From NCBI GenBank assembly GCA_022419385.1, contig JAJUBI010000001.1, positions 744,001-808,000 of the forward strand: a stretch of 64,000 nt of DNA, in the 5' to 3' direction. The first letter of the stretch is position 1. Each line of letters starts with the position of its first letter. Position numbers and translations under genes: made by a program. Below are positions 32,649 to 44,700 of the stretch, one piece after another. This stretch comes from Paraconiothyrium sp. Pb-2020. Taxonomy: Eukaryota > Ascomycota > Dothideomycetes > Pleosporales > Didymosphaeriaceae. The notes under the pieces are model-generated. The model saw only the letters and a program-made list of their open reading frames with translations, did not search any database and was not told the DNA's origin.

Positions 32649-35600
32649 ATGGCAGCCCGCACCTTTACTCGACCTTCCTCGCTGAACGGCACGTTGGCGA
32701 CCCCCATACCCACCATGTCCTCCTCTGAGGTCAACGGCTCTGTCCGGTCTGAGGCTTCGGCAAAAGAGAGCCAGGCTTCTTATCCATCTGAAGCTCGAAA
32801 CCCCCTCGCTCATCATACGAATCCAAACTCCAAACCTGGCATCACTTTCGCCCATCAAGACAAGCTACCGAAGCTTCCTATACCGGAACTCGACAGCTCG
32901 TGCAAGAAGTACCTTGCCGCCCTCAAACCTCTACAGACGCCGAAGGAACACCATGACACCGTTCATGCTGTCCAGGATTTTATCAGGTCGGATGGTCCGC
33001 TACTGCAGGACAAGCTGAAGAAGTATGCCAACGGCAAAGCCAACTACATTGAGCAGTTTTGTGAGTATCTCATTAGAGTTTCGAGATATCATGCAAGCCC
33101 CTGCCCGAAGATCTCACTATGTTCTAAATCGGTGCCATCTCGCACTAGACTACCCAGATATCGAGCGTGTGCTGACCTATCATTAGGGTACGACTCGTAC
33201 TTAAATTTTGACAACCCGGTGGTACTTAATCTAAATCCGTTTTTCCTACTGGAGGACGATCCCACCCCGGCTCGCAACAATCAAGTCACCCGTGCAGCTT
33301 CATTAGTAGTGTCGGCACTTTCCTTCGTACGCGCAGTCCGGAGAGAGGAGCTTCCGCCTGATACTGTTCGCGGCCAACCTCTTTGCATGTATCAGTACTC
33401 AAGGCTATTCGGTACTGCTAGAATACCCACCGAGAATGGTTGCCAAATCGGTCAGGATCCCACTTCGAAACATATTGCTGTTTTATGCCATGGCCAGTTC
33501 TACTGGTTCGATGTTCTGGACGACAATTCCGACCTTATCATGACGGAGAAGGACATATCACTCAATCTAGCCTCGATCGTCGATGATGCCGCCCAGACCC
33601 CCATCCGCGAGGCCGCAAAAGGCGCGTTGGGTGTCCTCAGTACCGAGAATCGCAAGGTGTGGTCAGGGCTAAGGGATGTGCTGCATCGGGAAGAAGGCTC
33701 AAATAATTCAGATTGCCTGAACATCGTCGACTCCGCACTGTTCATTCTATGCCTTGATTATACCGAGCCGCAAACCGGTGCTGATCTTTGCATGAACATG
33801 CTCTGCGGTTCAAGCAAAGTGGAACAAGGCGTACAAGTCGGTACCTGCACGAACCGCTGGTATGACAAGCTTCAGATCATTGTCTGCAAGAATGGAAGTG
33901 CAGGTATCAACTTCGAACACACTGGTGTTGATGGTCACACTGTGCTCCGATTTGCATCGGACGTCTACACGGATACCATCCTTCGTTTCGCGAGGACCAT
34001 CAATGGAAATGCACCCAGTCTCTGGGCGTCTACCAGCCCCGATCCGGCCAAGCGGGACCCTGACAGCTTCGGTGATGTCCAGACTACTCCGCACAAGCTG
34101 GAGTGGGACATGATACCAGAACTCAGTACTGCTCTGCGTTTCGCCGAGACGCGACTAGCAGATTTGATCCAACAGAATGAGTTTGCAACATTAGAGTTTC
34201 CACACTACGGCAAGAACTTCATGACATCTATGGGCTTTTCGCCTGATGCCTTCGTACAAATGGCTTTCCAAGCCGCATACTACGGCCTATACGGGAGGAT
34301 GGAGTGTGTCTACGAGCCAGCTATGACCAAGTTCTTCTATCACGGCCGAACAGAGGCGATAAGATCGGTTTCAGAGGAATCCGCAGAATTTGTGAAATTG
34401 TTCTGGGGGGAGAACCCGGCAGCTGCAAAGATCGACGCGCTACGAAAAGCTTGCCAGAAGCACACCGCGACAACTAAGGATTGCGCGAAGGCTCAAGGGC
34501 CTGACAGACACATGTACGCCCTTTACTGCATCTGGCAGCGAGCGATCGATGAAGATGGTGCCGAGATGGCAAGTAGCGACGGTTGGGATTCAACGCGGCC
34601 TTCCAGCCCAGACGCGGTCAACTCCACTGTTGGCTCTCCAAAGCGTTCATCGATGCTCTCAGAAACTGGATCCATAAGCAGTTCACCTCCAGCTCCTATC
34701 CAACACTCGTTGCCAGCCTTGTTCGCTGATGCCGGTTGGGATAAGCTCAATAATACGATTCTCTCTACGTCCAACTGTGGCAATCCTTCACTAAGACAGT
34801 TCGGTTTTGGCCCTACCTCAGGCGAAGGCTTCGGTATCGGCTATATTATCAAGGATGGCAGCATCTCCATCTGCGCCTCATCTAAGCATAGACAGACATC
34901 CCGCTACATCGACGCCCTGGAATCCTACTTCCTCGAAATCCGCAAACTTCTCCGCCAGCTCAAGCGCCGCGGCACCTCTGCCGATAAAACGGTCTCGCGC
35001 GCCCGCGAAGCAGAAGACCACCATCGGCCCAAGAACTCCCGAATGAAGAGCCGTGGTCGCATCATCACAGGCGACGGGAAGCCGCAGCCCGTGCCGGTTG
35101 AGGATAGCACGGAAAGCGACGACGATGGTCTCGGTGGCTGTAGGACTCCCTTTTCATCTAGCCCTTTGCTCGAAGTAGAGCCTGTTGTTCCTATCACACT
35201 CCGCCCTGCTGCACCGCTCACTCCGCCCCAATCACCGCCCTTTAAGCCGCTCACGACCGTGCATGCAAGCTCTCCACGTCGTCCGCAGATCAAGACGTTC
35301 AAAACGAGGAAGTGTACACGCGCGGTCGTGAAGCGGCTGTACCCTAACACTTTCTCTTCTTCCTAGTCATACCTTCATATATCTTCCTCATTCATAGCAC
35401 ATCTGCTCTCCTTTTTCCCATACACACTGCATGCATATACACTTTTTAGACAACACCCTTACAACCTTTGCAACGTTTCGCATCACGTCGTTACGATTTC
35501 CTAGTGTGCATTTCCATTTACTGATTCTCTTTTTCTTAGATGGCTTCTTCGACGCCGGCATGCTGCTGAGCGCGCTCAAGGCGAAGGAGGAAGAAGAGCC

Positions 35601-35667
35601 CAACGACGAGCGGCGCGATGTTATCAGGAGGAACATTGGGCGGAGGCTGAAGTTGGCGGAGTACTGA
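32649..35667 (+). CDS. carnitine acetyltransferase, cytosolic YAT2/FacC-like
   Basis: Moves acetyl groups between CoA and carnitine so acetyl units can cross organelle membranes during growth on acetate or fatty acids. Exons 32649-33060, 33187-35313 and 35540-35667 encode 888 residues. The start has an ideal context (caccATGGCA). Choline/carnitine acyltransferase marks are KLPKLPIPELDSSCKKYL near residue 73, WYDSYLNFDNPVVLNLNPFF made by intron 1, the catalytic His in NFEHTGVDGHTVLRFASDV, and the substrate segment SISICASSKHRQTSRYIDAL. A disordered Ser/Pro/Arg tail follows. If intron 2 is not spliced, the frame ends at 35366. The spliced end reads RKYGFFDAGMLLSALKAKEE and closes GRRLKLAEY, which looks more protein-like, and its acceptor has a strong pyrimidine tract. 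No peroxisomal signal is present, favouring the cytosolic type. Confidence 0.87.
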
Positions 35668-35933
35668 GAACACGTGAGTGCAATGAGCATTTGAGCACGT
35701 GTTGGGGATGGTGGAGTTGGGTGCCGTGGAGAGCTCAACCTGATAGGAGTGGTGTCAGAGTATGTGTATGCGATAGGATGATAGCGGTGCATATTAAATT
35801 GAATTGTATACCGAGAAGATGTACCTTGGTTTAGTGATGTATGGCTTTTTTCTGCACGTGGCTGTTGGGAATGGTGATGAGGCTCAACACTTTACTCGCC
35901 CATCGTTGGAACCCGCCCGGGCGCAGACACATC

Positions 35934-35940
35934 TATAAAA
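35934..35940 (+). promoter_or_regulatory. TATA box at the head of the repeat array
   Basis: TATAAAA followed by a pyrimidine-rich stretch (about 35965-35990), arranged like a fungal core promoter directed into the array, which starts at 36025. Only position and composition support it; no transcript evidence is available. Confidence 0.45.
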
Positions 35941-35942
35941 GC

Positions 35943-35960
35943 CCGCGCTCTCCCTCGCGG
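35943..35960 (+). other. GC-rich inverted repeat
   Basis: CCGCG and CGCGG separated by eight bases, immediately downstream of the TATA element. It could form a short hairpin in DNA or in a leader RNA. Confidence 0.4.
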
Positions 35961-36024
35961 ATTATTCTCTTCACACTTCTCTCATCCTCCAGTACCAGGA
36001 CTAAAACGCGTCGTCGATCTTCTA

Positions 36025-39000
36025 ATGGCGCGCCTCCTGCGGGGACAACAAGCTTTGCTCCGGACCACTCATGGTGTGCCTCCTCGTGGATACTAAAAGC
36101 CAAAGGCTGTAGAGATATGGAGTGCCTTGGCTCGGGTCCTAAATGCACATGTGCGATAAACCTATGGCTCGTCTTCTCCTTCACCTCCACCTCAAGCTCA
36201 ACCCAGCGTCTCTGCGGGTCTCAAAACGATACCGTTCATGTTCAACGATATGGAGCGTCTCCTGCCGGAATCTAAAAGTGTAGGATTTGTGGAAAGATGG
36301 AATGTTTCCCTCCCCGTTGTCACAATCATCTCGCGCCCCTCGTCATGCTGGAATCGGCGGTACCAAAAAGGTGAAGCCTTGGGCTTCATGGGTGCTTCGT
36401 CGGAGACGAAAAATATCCAGGAGGCGACTCATGGGGAGGAACCTCGTCTGGTCTTCCAAACTATGAGAACAATGGGTCATGCCTCCTGCTGGATTAAAGT
36501 ACACAGACGAAGTCGTGATGGGGAGCTTCCTTGCGGCGACCAAAATCCTGGGTATTCCGTTCCCATGGGGTGGCTTCCCCTCTGTTGCAACATTCTCCCC
36601 CACTTGTTCATGTTCTTGCTGCTTGCACATCACAAATACACCGATTTCGAGGAATGGTGTGCCTCGTCCTGGTGACTAAAACGTGGTATATGCGACATTA
36701 TGGAGTGCTGGGTCCAGGAGACAGAATTCAACACTGGCAGGCGCCATGCTTTGCTGTGCTCTAGGACATTGGCATTCGCGCCATGTGCTTCTCTGGGGCG
36801 ACCCAAAAAGAATCTATGTTTACCAGACGTAATGTCTTTTCTGGACTCTCGCTTTGAATGGCCTACAAAGTGTGTTTTGCTTGCGGACTAGAAGGAACAT
36901 CCAGAGGACGCATGGAGCTCCTGGTCTTGGGGCTAAAGGCACAGATCGCCCAACTCGATGCCTGGTGCTTCTGGGAGCCTCCAAAAAACCCTATACCGCA
37001 ACCTGATGGTCCTCCGCTCTGCAAATTGTGCGCCGAAGGTGTTATGTGCTTCCTCGGGGCGGAAACAACGCGGCTACAATTCTTTGCATGGAGTGTCCCT
37101 GCCCCTTGGAGGACCAAAAAAAGAATCTCCATTGTTTGATGGAGTGTCCTTGCCCGATTGTTATCGTTCATATCCTTACCGAGTACCTCCTGCTTGCGGA
37201 CCGAAGAAAAACAATTGTCCAAGCCGGCTTATGAGCCGTTCTGGGAGACTAAACTAAAACCATCTGGCGTTATGGAGAGGCACTCCTTGCAACCCAAAAC
37301 CCAAATGGTGGGTGTTCATGGGTTGCTGCTTCCAAAATAAGACAAGCTGCGCGTTTATGTGCTTTGTGGAGTGTTCGAGAAATCTTGTCGCCCTTGCATT
37401 ATGAGGGGTATACTTTGCCTGGAAAACGCCAACATGCAGTTCGATGGAAGGATTCGTCCTTGCGGGTCAAAACAACTATATCAACATGGCATGGGTGGCT
37501 CTTCGCCGGAACCGAATACGGGGCGGATTAGCATCATGGGGTGTCGCATTCTGAGGGGCCGCTACATCCAATATACCCTTCTGTGACGGACTGAAGGTTC
37601 CACTGGCCGACAAAATGGGTTGCTTCTTCCCGTTGGATACCAAAATGAAGAGCGAGCTTCGAATGGGGTGTCTGTATCCAAGACACCGTTAGCAGAATGC
37701 GATGTGCTCCTCTGGTGGATCACAAGCAATGATTAAAAGATGACATGGATTGCTTGCGCCCCCTCTTGACACGGAAAATGGAGGCCCAATAGATTTGGGT
37801 AGTCGGTTTTTAAGAAATCCGACCGACAGCGCATGTGTTTCGCCGGCGGATCAGAGCGACAAGAAGACCCCGAAATGGAGTGTGTTCTTCCTGAGACCGA
37901 AATATGTCCTGGATCCAAAAAAATGGGTGTTCTAGTGATGGAGGAGTGCGGGTCTCCCCGGCCGGGCTAAAAGACGAACCTCACCGTGGCATGGAGCCCT
38001 GGCGCTTTGAGCATTTAAAAGCGTTATGTTCTCAGGTTCATGAGCCGTCGCTATGTGATCGTATATCCTTGTGTGCCCTGAACTTCGGCTGCCGTACCAA
38101 GATTAACTTCGACTAAGGCTATGGAGTGCCTGGTTTCGGAATTTCAACAACTTCTTTAACTACCGCTATGCACTGCCGCTCTCGAAAACTAACTAATCAC
38201 GGCAAATGCTCCCCAGCGCAGACTAAGATCAAGTGGCTGACAGCTCATGCTGTCCCTGCCCTTTGCGTACCAAAGCTGTGTAGCATGTTCTTCATGGGCC
38301 GTTATCAAATCAAGAGTCGGCCAAATCTACGTGCTTCGCTGGTTGGACCAAAAACATTCCGATCCCAATGTATGAGCCTGTGTCCTTGGAAAAAAAATCT
38401 ACAATGAGAACCTATTATGGAGTCAAAGTCTTCAAAAGATGAAGAGATACAAGAAATGCGCCTCTTTAGGCTAGACCAAACAAATTGCGTCTTTTGCGAC
38501 GATATGGAGTGCCTGCCCTTTGGTTCCGAATTCACTCATGTAGACGTCGTGGATGTCGCTCTCCAAAAGGCACATGCTTCCCATTGATGTGCTTCTTCGA
38601 GCGGCTCGAAAGTCTTCGGATTTGACGGCATTGGCTGCTGTGCCTTGGCAATAAAGCGTATGTCGCCATGCTATTGCTTCGAAGTGGTACTAAAAACAAA
38701 AAATCTACCAAGCGATGTGCTGCTCTGGCGCACCAAAAACCACAACGTAGCCTTCTATGGACATTGCCTTTGGCGAAAGAATGAACTAGCGGCTCAGTAA
38801 AACGAGCTGCCGCTTGTATGGAAAAGGGTCCAGAAAAAGCACATGTGTATCTCCAGATCGTACCTAAGTCACAAGCGGTGATCGAAGGAAGCATTGCCTT
38901 TGCAAGTTCAAAAGACCCCTCCGTATCATTCAGAGAGGACTGATTTACCAGAAAGAATGGTATTTACGTATTATGTGTCCCAGCAATGGCTCAAAAGCTC

Positions 39001-41270
39001 GCACCCTACGGTTTCAACGGAGCGCTTCTTGTGGGGATCAAAATCCAAGGAACAATCCCTCTTGCGGCACGCCTTCATAATTCGCCATGATTGACGATAT
39101 GTACTTCTGAGCGCATCAAAAAGACAAGAACCACAACACATGGAGAGCTTCTGCTTGGGTTTGTAGTTTGGACAGCCGTCAACCTAAAGGCGCCCCTCTC
39201 TCCAAATGGACCTGTTCCATGCGCTCCCCAGGACAGATTCAGATTCTCAAAGAATACAACCAATGCGGAAAAAACGCTGAGAGAGAGAAAGCACAAAATC
39301 ATATCAGGAAAAGTTCCACATCATGTGAAAGGTGCTCGGCTTCATAAAAAGGCGGAAAGAGGCTGTATGTTCCTCGCTGGGCGGATCGAGAAAAAAAAAA
39401 CATTCACTATCATAACTCCACATTTCTTCAAATCGAAGTACAAATCACAAAACTCGATGGTAATTAGCTTCGGAAGCTGTTTCCCATCGATTGTATGTCT
39501 CTCTAGGATGGACGAAGGCAGATGCGATCATAAGATACAGTGTAATCAAATGCGGCGTGTGCGACGCAAATGTCTCACATTTTCCTTATCTGTGGATTGC
39601 CCGTGGTGCTCTTAAAATTGGATGCGATCCTCGTGATTTCCTCACAGAGCGGAATAGGAATAAATGGCCTCAACCTTTATGGAGAGTCCGCCCGCTAGGT
39701 TGCACAACCCTTCTTATGTTCGCCATAGGAAGTTCCTTCAAAAGCAATTACAGCAACAACATGTCTTGCGTCACGGAGTATCGAGCATACGTACGCCATT
39801 TCAATTAGATTAGATGGGATGGTGTATGCGTCTCATAATTCACTTCCATTTTCCATGGGGGTAATACGTGGCCTTCGCCGTGACTGAAATCGCATCGTAG
39901 CGAATACATCGCAGATTGACTCCGAGAGCCTTTCCGAAAGACTGTAGCTCTATACCACCTCAGTCAATAGCGACCCAAGCTACAAATAAGGCAGTCAAGA
40001 GTTCGATGTGCTCCACGTGCGAATTAGAAGGGAAAGCTTACCAACTCCATGTGGGAGTAGACATGGAGACTTCATAAAACAATCACCACGCGTTCTTGAT
40101 ATAAGACGAGTCCACCGTTTCACCCGATCCAAATAACTGCTCTAGAATTGCATAGGGACAGAGCTGCCTCCTGTGAGAGTTGTACTTACTCCCTGATTCC
40201 TTCCAATGGGCGCCGCTTCAAAGTCAACAGCATTGAGACAATATGCTTCTCGGCGAGATCGAAAAATGACTCTAGCACGTGGAATGTGCGGGTGAACGTG
40301 GAGTAAGTCTAAAACTCAATAATGGCTCTATTGATCCAATGTGGGATGGAGTCGACGTCTCTGGAAAACAAACAATCTTCTCACTTTCGATGTGGACGAG
40401 ACATATCCTACGTCATCTCTGCATCTGCATCCACTCATTTGATGCTTTTGATGGGAGTTGTTCAAAAAGCCGGATAGCCAACAGCTGTGCTCTTCTTCGA
40501 GCGATTCTAAAGTACATCAAGCGCAGCATTATAAGCAAGAGAAGAGCTGTGCAACTTTCATTATCAAACTCCATTGGCAGTGACATCAACGGACTAAAGC
40601 TCAATTCAACTCGTGGCATCTGGCACTCCGTCTACTCCGTAAACCAGAAAATCGAGAAGGATGTTCGCATGTAGCGCTGTACCCGCCCTCGGTTGATAAT
40701 AAACGTCCGTGGACGTTACCAATGCCAGAAGTGTCGTCTTGTTTGCGTGACTGGAAGCGTGCATTTTCAATGTTACGTGTAGAACAAGTGTGGGGCGCTA
40801 AGCATCTCAATGAGAGCAATTATATCACCCTGATATTGTGTGGGACGCCTTCAGCTCTATAATCATCTTCCTTTACATTGTACTTTGAATCACAGCAACT
40901 CTTCCGCGCCTCCCTGGGGTACTAAAATCCAGAGATCTTTGAAGCATGGAGTGTCTACAAAAAAACTCCGCACGGGTACATGTGGATGTGCGCAGAGCGT
41001 AAAAGTATCCTCGAAACCCACGTCAAGAGGGTCTACATGGAGGCGGACGTCGAGCTCAACTATATAACGAACGATTCGTTGTGTCGCGCATTCTCTTTTC
41101 CATGCACCTCACGCATATATAAAACGTTTTTCTGCCTTGAAGTATGCTCTGATAACTGCAACCTTCTTCTCTTGCAGATAATCAGAAGCTCGGATACTGT
41201 ACAAACAGGAGCTGTTGCTCTGAAACTGCTCGTGAAGAAGCTCATGTGGACGTGCTTGGGGGCATAAATC
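36025..41270 (+). repeat. array of degenerate units of about 46 bp
   Basis: About 5.2 kb of head-to-tail units, roughly 110-120 in all. Each unit begins with ATGG(A/T)GTGC(C/T)TCCT, continues with a G-rich step (CGGNG) and then AC(C/T)AAAA, and ends in a variable tail of about 15-20 bases. Clear unit starts include 36025, 36071, 36117, 36164, 36250, 36297, 36345, 36388, 36431, 36479, 36518, 36565, 36610, 36654, 36700 and 36746, with most steps 43-48 bases. Units continue through 37231, 37318, 37702, 37875, 38121, 38285, 38715 and, more worn, to about 41250. The period is not a multiple of three and frames are broken by stops, so it does not encode a repeat protein. The function is unknown. 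Confidence 0.85.
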
Positions 41271-41708
41271 ATGGAACGGATGCACCGATGGAATTTGGGT
41301 TTAGGTGTCCATGAGGTGTGGGCTCAAGAGAATGCGTGCATATACCCCAGTCAAACATCCTCCCTCTTTGAATAATTTCCTCCCATTCAAACCCAGAAAA
41401 CAACACCATCAATACATATTTCATTTTGGAGGTGGCACAGTACCTCATACATGTCGTGGCGCATGACCATGAAACATGGGTCACGCCGCCCAACAACAGG
41501 AGGGCCCAGCAATATGTTCTTTCGGCGTCGACCGGTCATTTTGCAAAAGCGGAACGTATCGCTATAAGCTTTGTATGCCATCATCGACTCTGAAATTGAT
41601 TGGGATTGCGCCGCTGCGGCCAATGGATGGAATGCTTAGCTGCACTGTAATCGACGTATATGCATATACATTATACACGAATCTATATGACTGCATTTCC
41701 TCGATTTA
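41271..41708. other. intergenic stretch after the array
   Basis: About 440 bp between the array and the TRS120 stop codon. A minus-strand frame at 41269-41623 has no coding features. Probably the 3' region of TRS120. Confidence 0.45.
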
Positions 41709-44700
41709 CTACCCTCTTCTTCTCGCCACAACTGTACACGGCTCCTTCATATGCCAGGAGCGCAATCTTGGCTCACCCAGCACTTCAGCCTGCATTTGCG
41801 CTGTCCCGCTACGCGGCCTGTTCCCTTTGACATCACTGACCGGCTTCTGAAGCTCGACCTCATCGACTGTCGCACCAATCTCGTAGACACCGCTTGTGAG
41901 TGCGACAATGCCGAGCTCCGACTCCACCGACTGCCCTGGTTCGATCGTTGGCAGACGGCTCTGAAGAACGCCAGTCCAGGAAAAGCGCTTATCGAGATCA
42001 AGGGCGATGTTATGCGGGAGGCCAGCGAGGTGGGGTTGCAATCGCAGTAGCGGTGCGACTGGGGCAGGACTCCTGTTGTGAACCTTGGTCTTGAGTGTCA
42101 AGAAATCGTCTACAGAGACCTCGAACCTTGAGTGACCGAGCTGTCGCACTGCGTTGCCATTCTCGTCAGAGAGACAGTCCGCCTCAAGAGTGGTCTCGAT
42201 CTTGATATCCCCTAACTTGATAGCCTCGACCATGCGCGGCGAGAAACGCATGGTGCGAAACTCAATGGCGCCGGTCTTCCCGCCCCCTTCTTCCTTCCAC
42301 GTCCCGCGGATGAGCTTCAACATCTCATGGCGGTACCAGAAAGCCTCTCGGTTCGCGCGTTCTGTTTCGGGAGACACCTTGCTCGCGCTGACTACGAATT
42401 GCCGCTGATTCGCTGGGTTGAGCGACGGAACGGGGGCGTAGGGTTCTTTGAGGTAGATCTTGGGTAAAATGACAACGACTCGATTAATATGGCCTGGCTG
42501 GATAACTTCGTTAACCGTGTCGGCGACAGCCCATGAATCGATGCCGCTCTCTTCGCTACCAGGTCGTCCTCGGACCTGGAGAGCGATGTGCAAAGGGTTC
42601 GGCCATGAATTACGTAGGTCCAGTAAGAGCATGCAGTACTCATCGCTGTTTCCTTGTGACTTCATGTGTTGAAATGCCTGTTGGAAGTGGCTATCAAACC
42701 TGGCCATCGAGAGAGTCAGCTCCTCCATTTGGCTGGACCACACAAGATCACCGGACAGTGGAACTATGTCGGGACGCTGTAGCTGGACGCTAGCATTCAC
42801 TGTAATAGATATAGGCACGGAAACCTGGCGTGTGAAGAATCTGTCTTGGATCTCCGAGCGTCGTTTGCCGAGATTAGCGTAGTCAATCTGAACGACTGCA
42901 TCTGTAAGTCTTGTTCGACCAACAACTTCGATCTCAAATTGAGCCTCATCGCCTGGCTTTATGGAGATGGACTCCTCATCTTCGTGCTTGATCCAGCGCA
43001 GAGAGGGGTACTGCGCCAATTGAACCTCTAGTTCATGGAGTTCAGCAGGTGGAAGATCCCGATTGGACGTAGCAGCTTGGATAGCCGCGGTTGCCGAATC
43101 TTGAAATGTGATATGGACGAAGTCGACGGCGGTAGTACGGGAAGTGTTCCTCACAGTCACAGTAAACCGCCTCCTCTCTCCTTCTAAAACCATGACAGCT
43201 CCTTGCGGGAGAGAAACATCAGTAATGATGACCGCGGGCTGATCTGCAATCACGCTGAAAGTCAACGTCTCAGGCTTTGGCGAGGATGCCTTTTGCACAT
43301 CCGCTGTTGTCCCAACCGCTGAAGTGGGGCGAGAGACCGGAGCTCCAAGGCAAGCCTTCAGCCCTATTTTCTTCATCTTCGATTCTCTTTCTGGTCGCCA
43401 GGGATCAGGGAATATCGGAAACAGACGCTCTCGGCACCCAGTGACCTTGACGTAACACCCTATAATGTTCAGTGTCCCTTCTGCGCGAGCAACACCACTT
43501 ATTGGAAACTTCTGGGTTCTATAAGGCCCCAGAATGAATAGCTCCTCATGCGCAACAAATTCCGCACTTTCAGCAGCTATACGCAGCGAATCGACTTCCA
43601 GCTCAAAATCGTAGGGGTTCTGTAGAGCAATGACAAATCTGTATTCCTCGTTGGCAACAAGCACAGTCTCGACAGCATTGGCCTGTTGGTTCTTATTCCA
43701 AGGGTTGTGGATGAAGGGTCCTTCCTTAGATGGTGCAACTTTCAACTCTGCGGGACGATGGTGGATTAAGCGCAGGGGAATCGGCGGTTCCATTATGAAT
43801 AGACCACGAACCAAGAAGTCGTCCCAGTAATCAGTTTCAACATGCTTAATTCCCAGTTTGTTCGCCTGAGCCACTGTGCGAGAGATGTTGGCGAAAAGTC
43901 GCACCTGTTCGTCACGCGGTAACGAGACGAAAACATCGGTGCTGTTTGGTTTTGGGGCTGTGCCAGGACCTGCGATTCTTAAAAGTAGCGCAGTGAAGTG
44001 GAGAACGCCGTTAAAGTCTGGTAATGCCTCGCAGAAGTTGATACACATGCGTAGAATGTCCACCTTCAGGCCAAGGCTGCCGAACGATCTGAGCGAAGCT
44101 ATTCGTAAGATCTCTTTGACTGCATCCTGGGTTGATTTACCTGGCGCAGTTTCAGTTGCGCCATCCGCTAATGAGGGTAGCACCGGCAAATTAAATGTAG
44201 CTCTTGTGTCGGGGATTCCGTAGACACGTCCCAGCATGCCTAGGAACTCATCAATACCGTTCTCGATTTCGCCTTCTCCCAGATGAAGAGCACCGGCTCC
44301 AGAATGGCCACTAGCCATATTTAGAGCAGCGAGACCCGCAGCAGGGTGCACTCCCATTTCTGCCGCACCGACCTTTCGAGCTTGCACCAGGCCTGGTATC
44401 AACGAAGTTATGAACTCTCTCATTACGACGGCCTTCTTTCTTTGAAGCTCGAGCGACGACAGTACAGACGCTACCCCAGCCAACACAACCACCCTATCAG
44501 TTGCGCTCATTCCCGAACTGTCCGGCGGTCCAGGTAACGCGCGGAATAGCATAGCAGCGATGTCATTCCTTGTGGGATTTACTGCGAGCCGTGGCACAGA
44601 AAGCCGTGGCTTTTGCCGAAATGGAGTATTCTCAACGAGGTGTTGCAGCGCATCGTAATCCAGATATCCTGCGGACAGATTCATGGCCGCCAAGAGTTTG

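Larger units (their letters stand above)
35668..36024. other. intergenic stretch before the repeat array
   Basis: About 360 bp: the 3' end of the carnitine acetyltransferase gene, then a TATA element and hairpin just before the array. No gene. Confidence 0.45.

Noticed and set aside
36025..41270. CRISPR array
   Set aside because: Core-plus-variable architecture is reminiscent, but the core is highly degenerate, unit length varies from about 33 to 51, the setting is a fungal nuclear genome, and no cas-like gene is near.
36025..41270. Kexin-processed repeat peptide (RiPP-like) or other repeat protein gene
   Set aside because: Units are about 46 bp and vary in length, so reading frames rotate and are closed by stops. 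The longest open frames (for example 39091-39615) do not follow the unit pattern.
36025..41270. Cluster of box C/D snoRNA genes
   Set aside because: Some units contain TGATGG, but no consistent box C with a downstream CTGA box and terminal stem is seen in the units.
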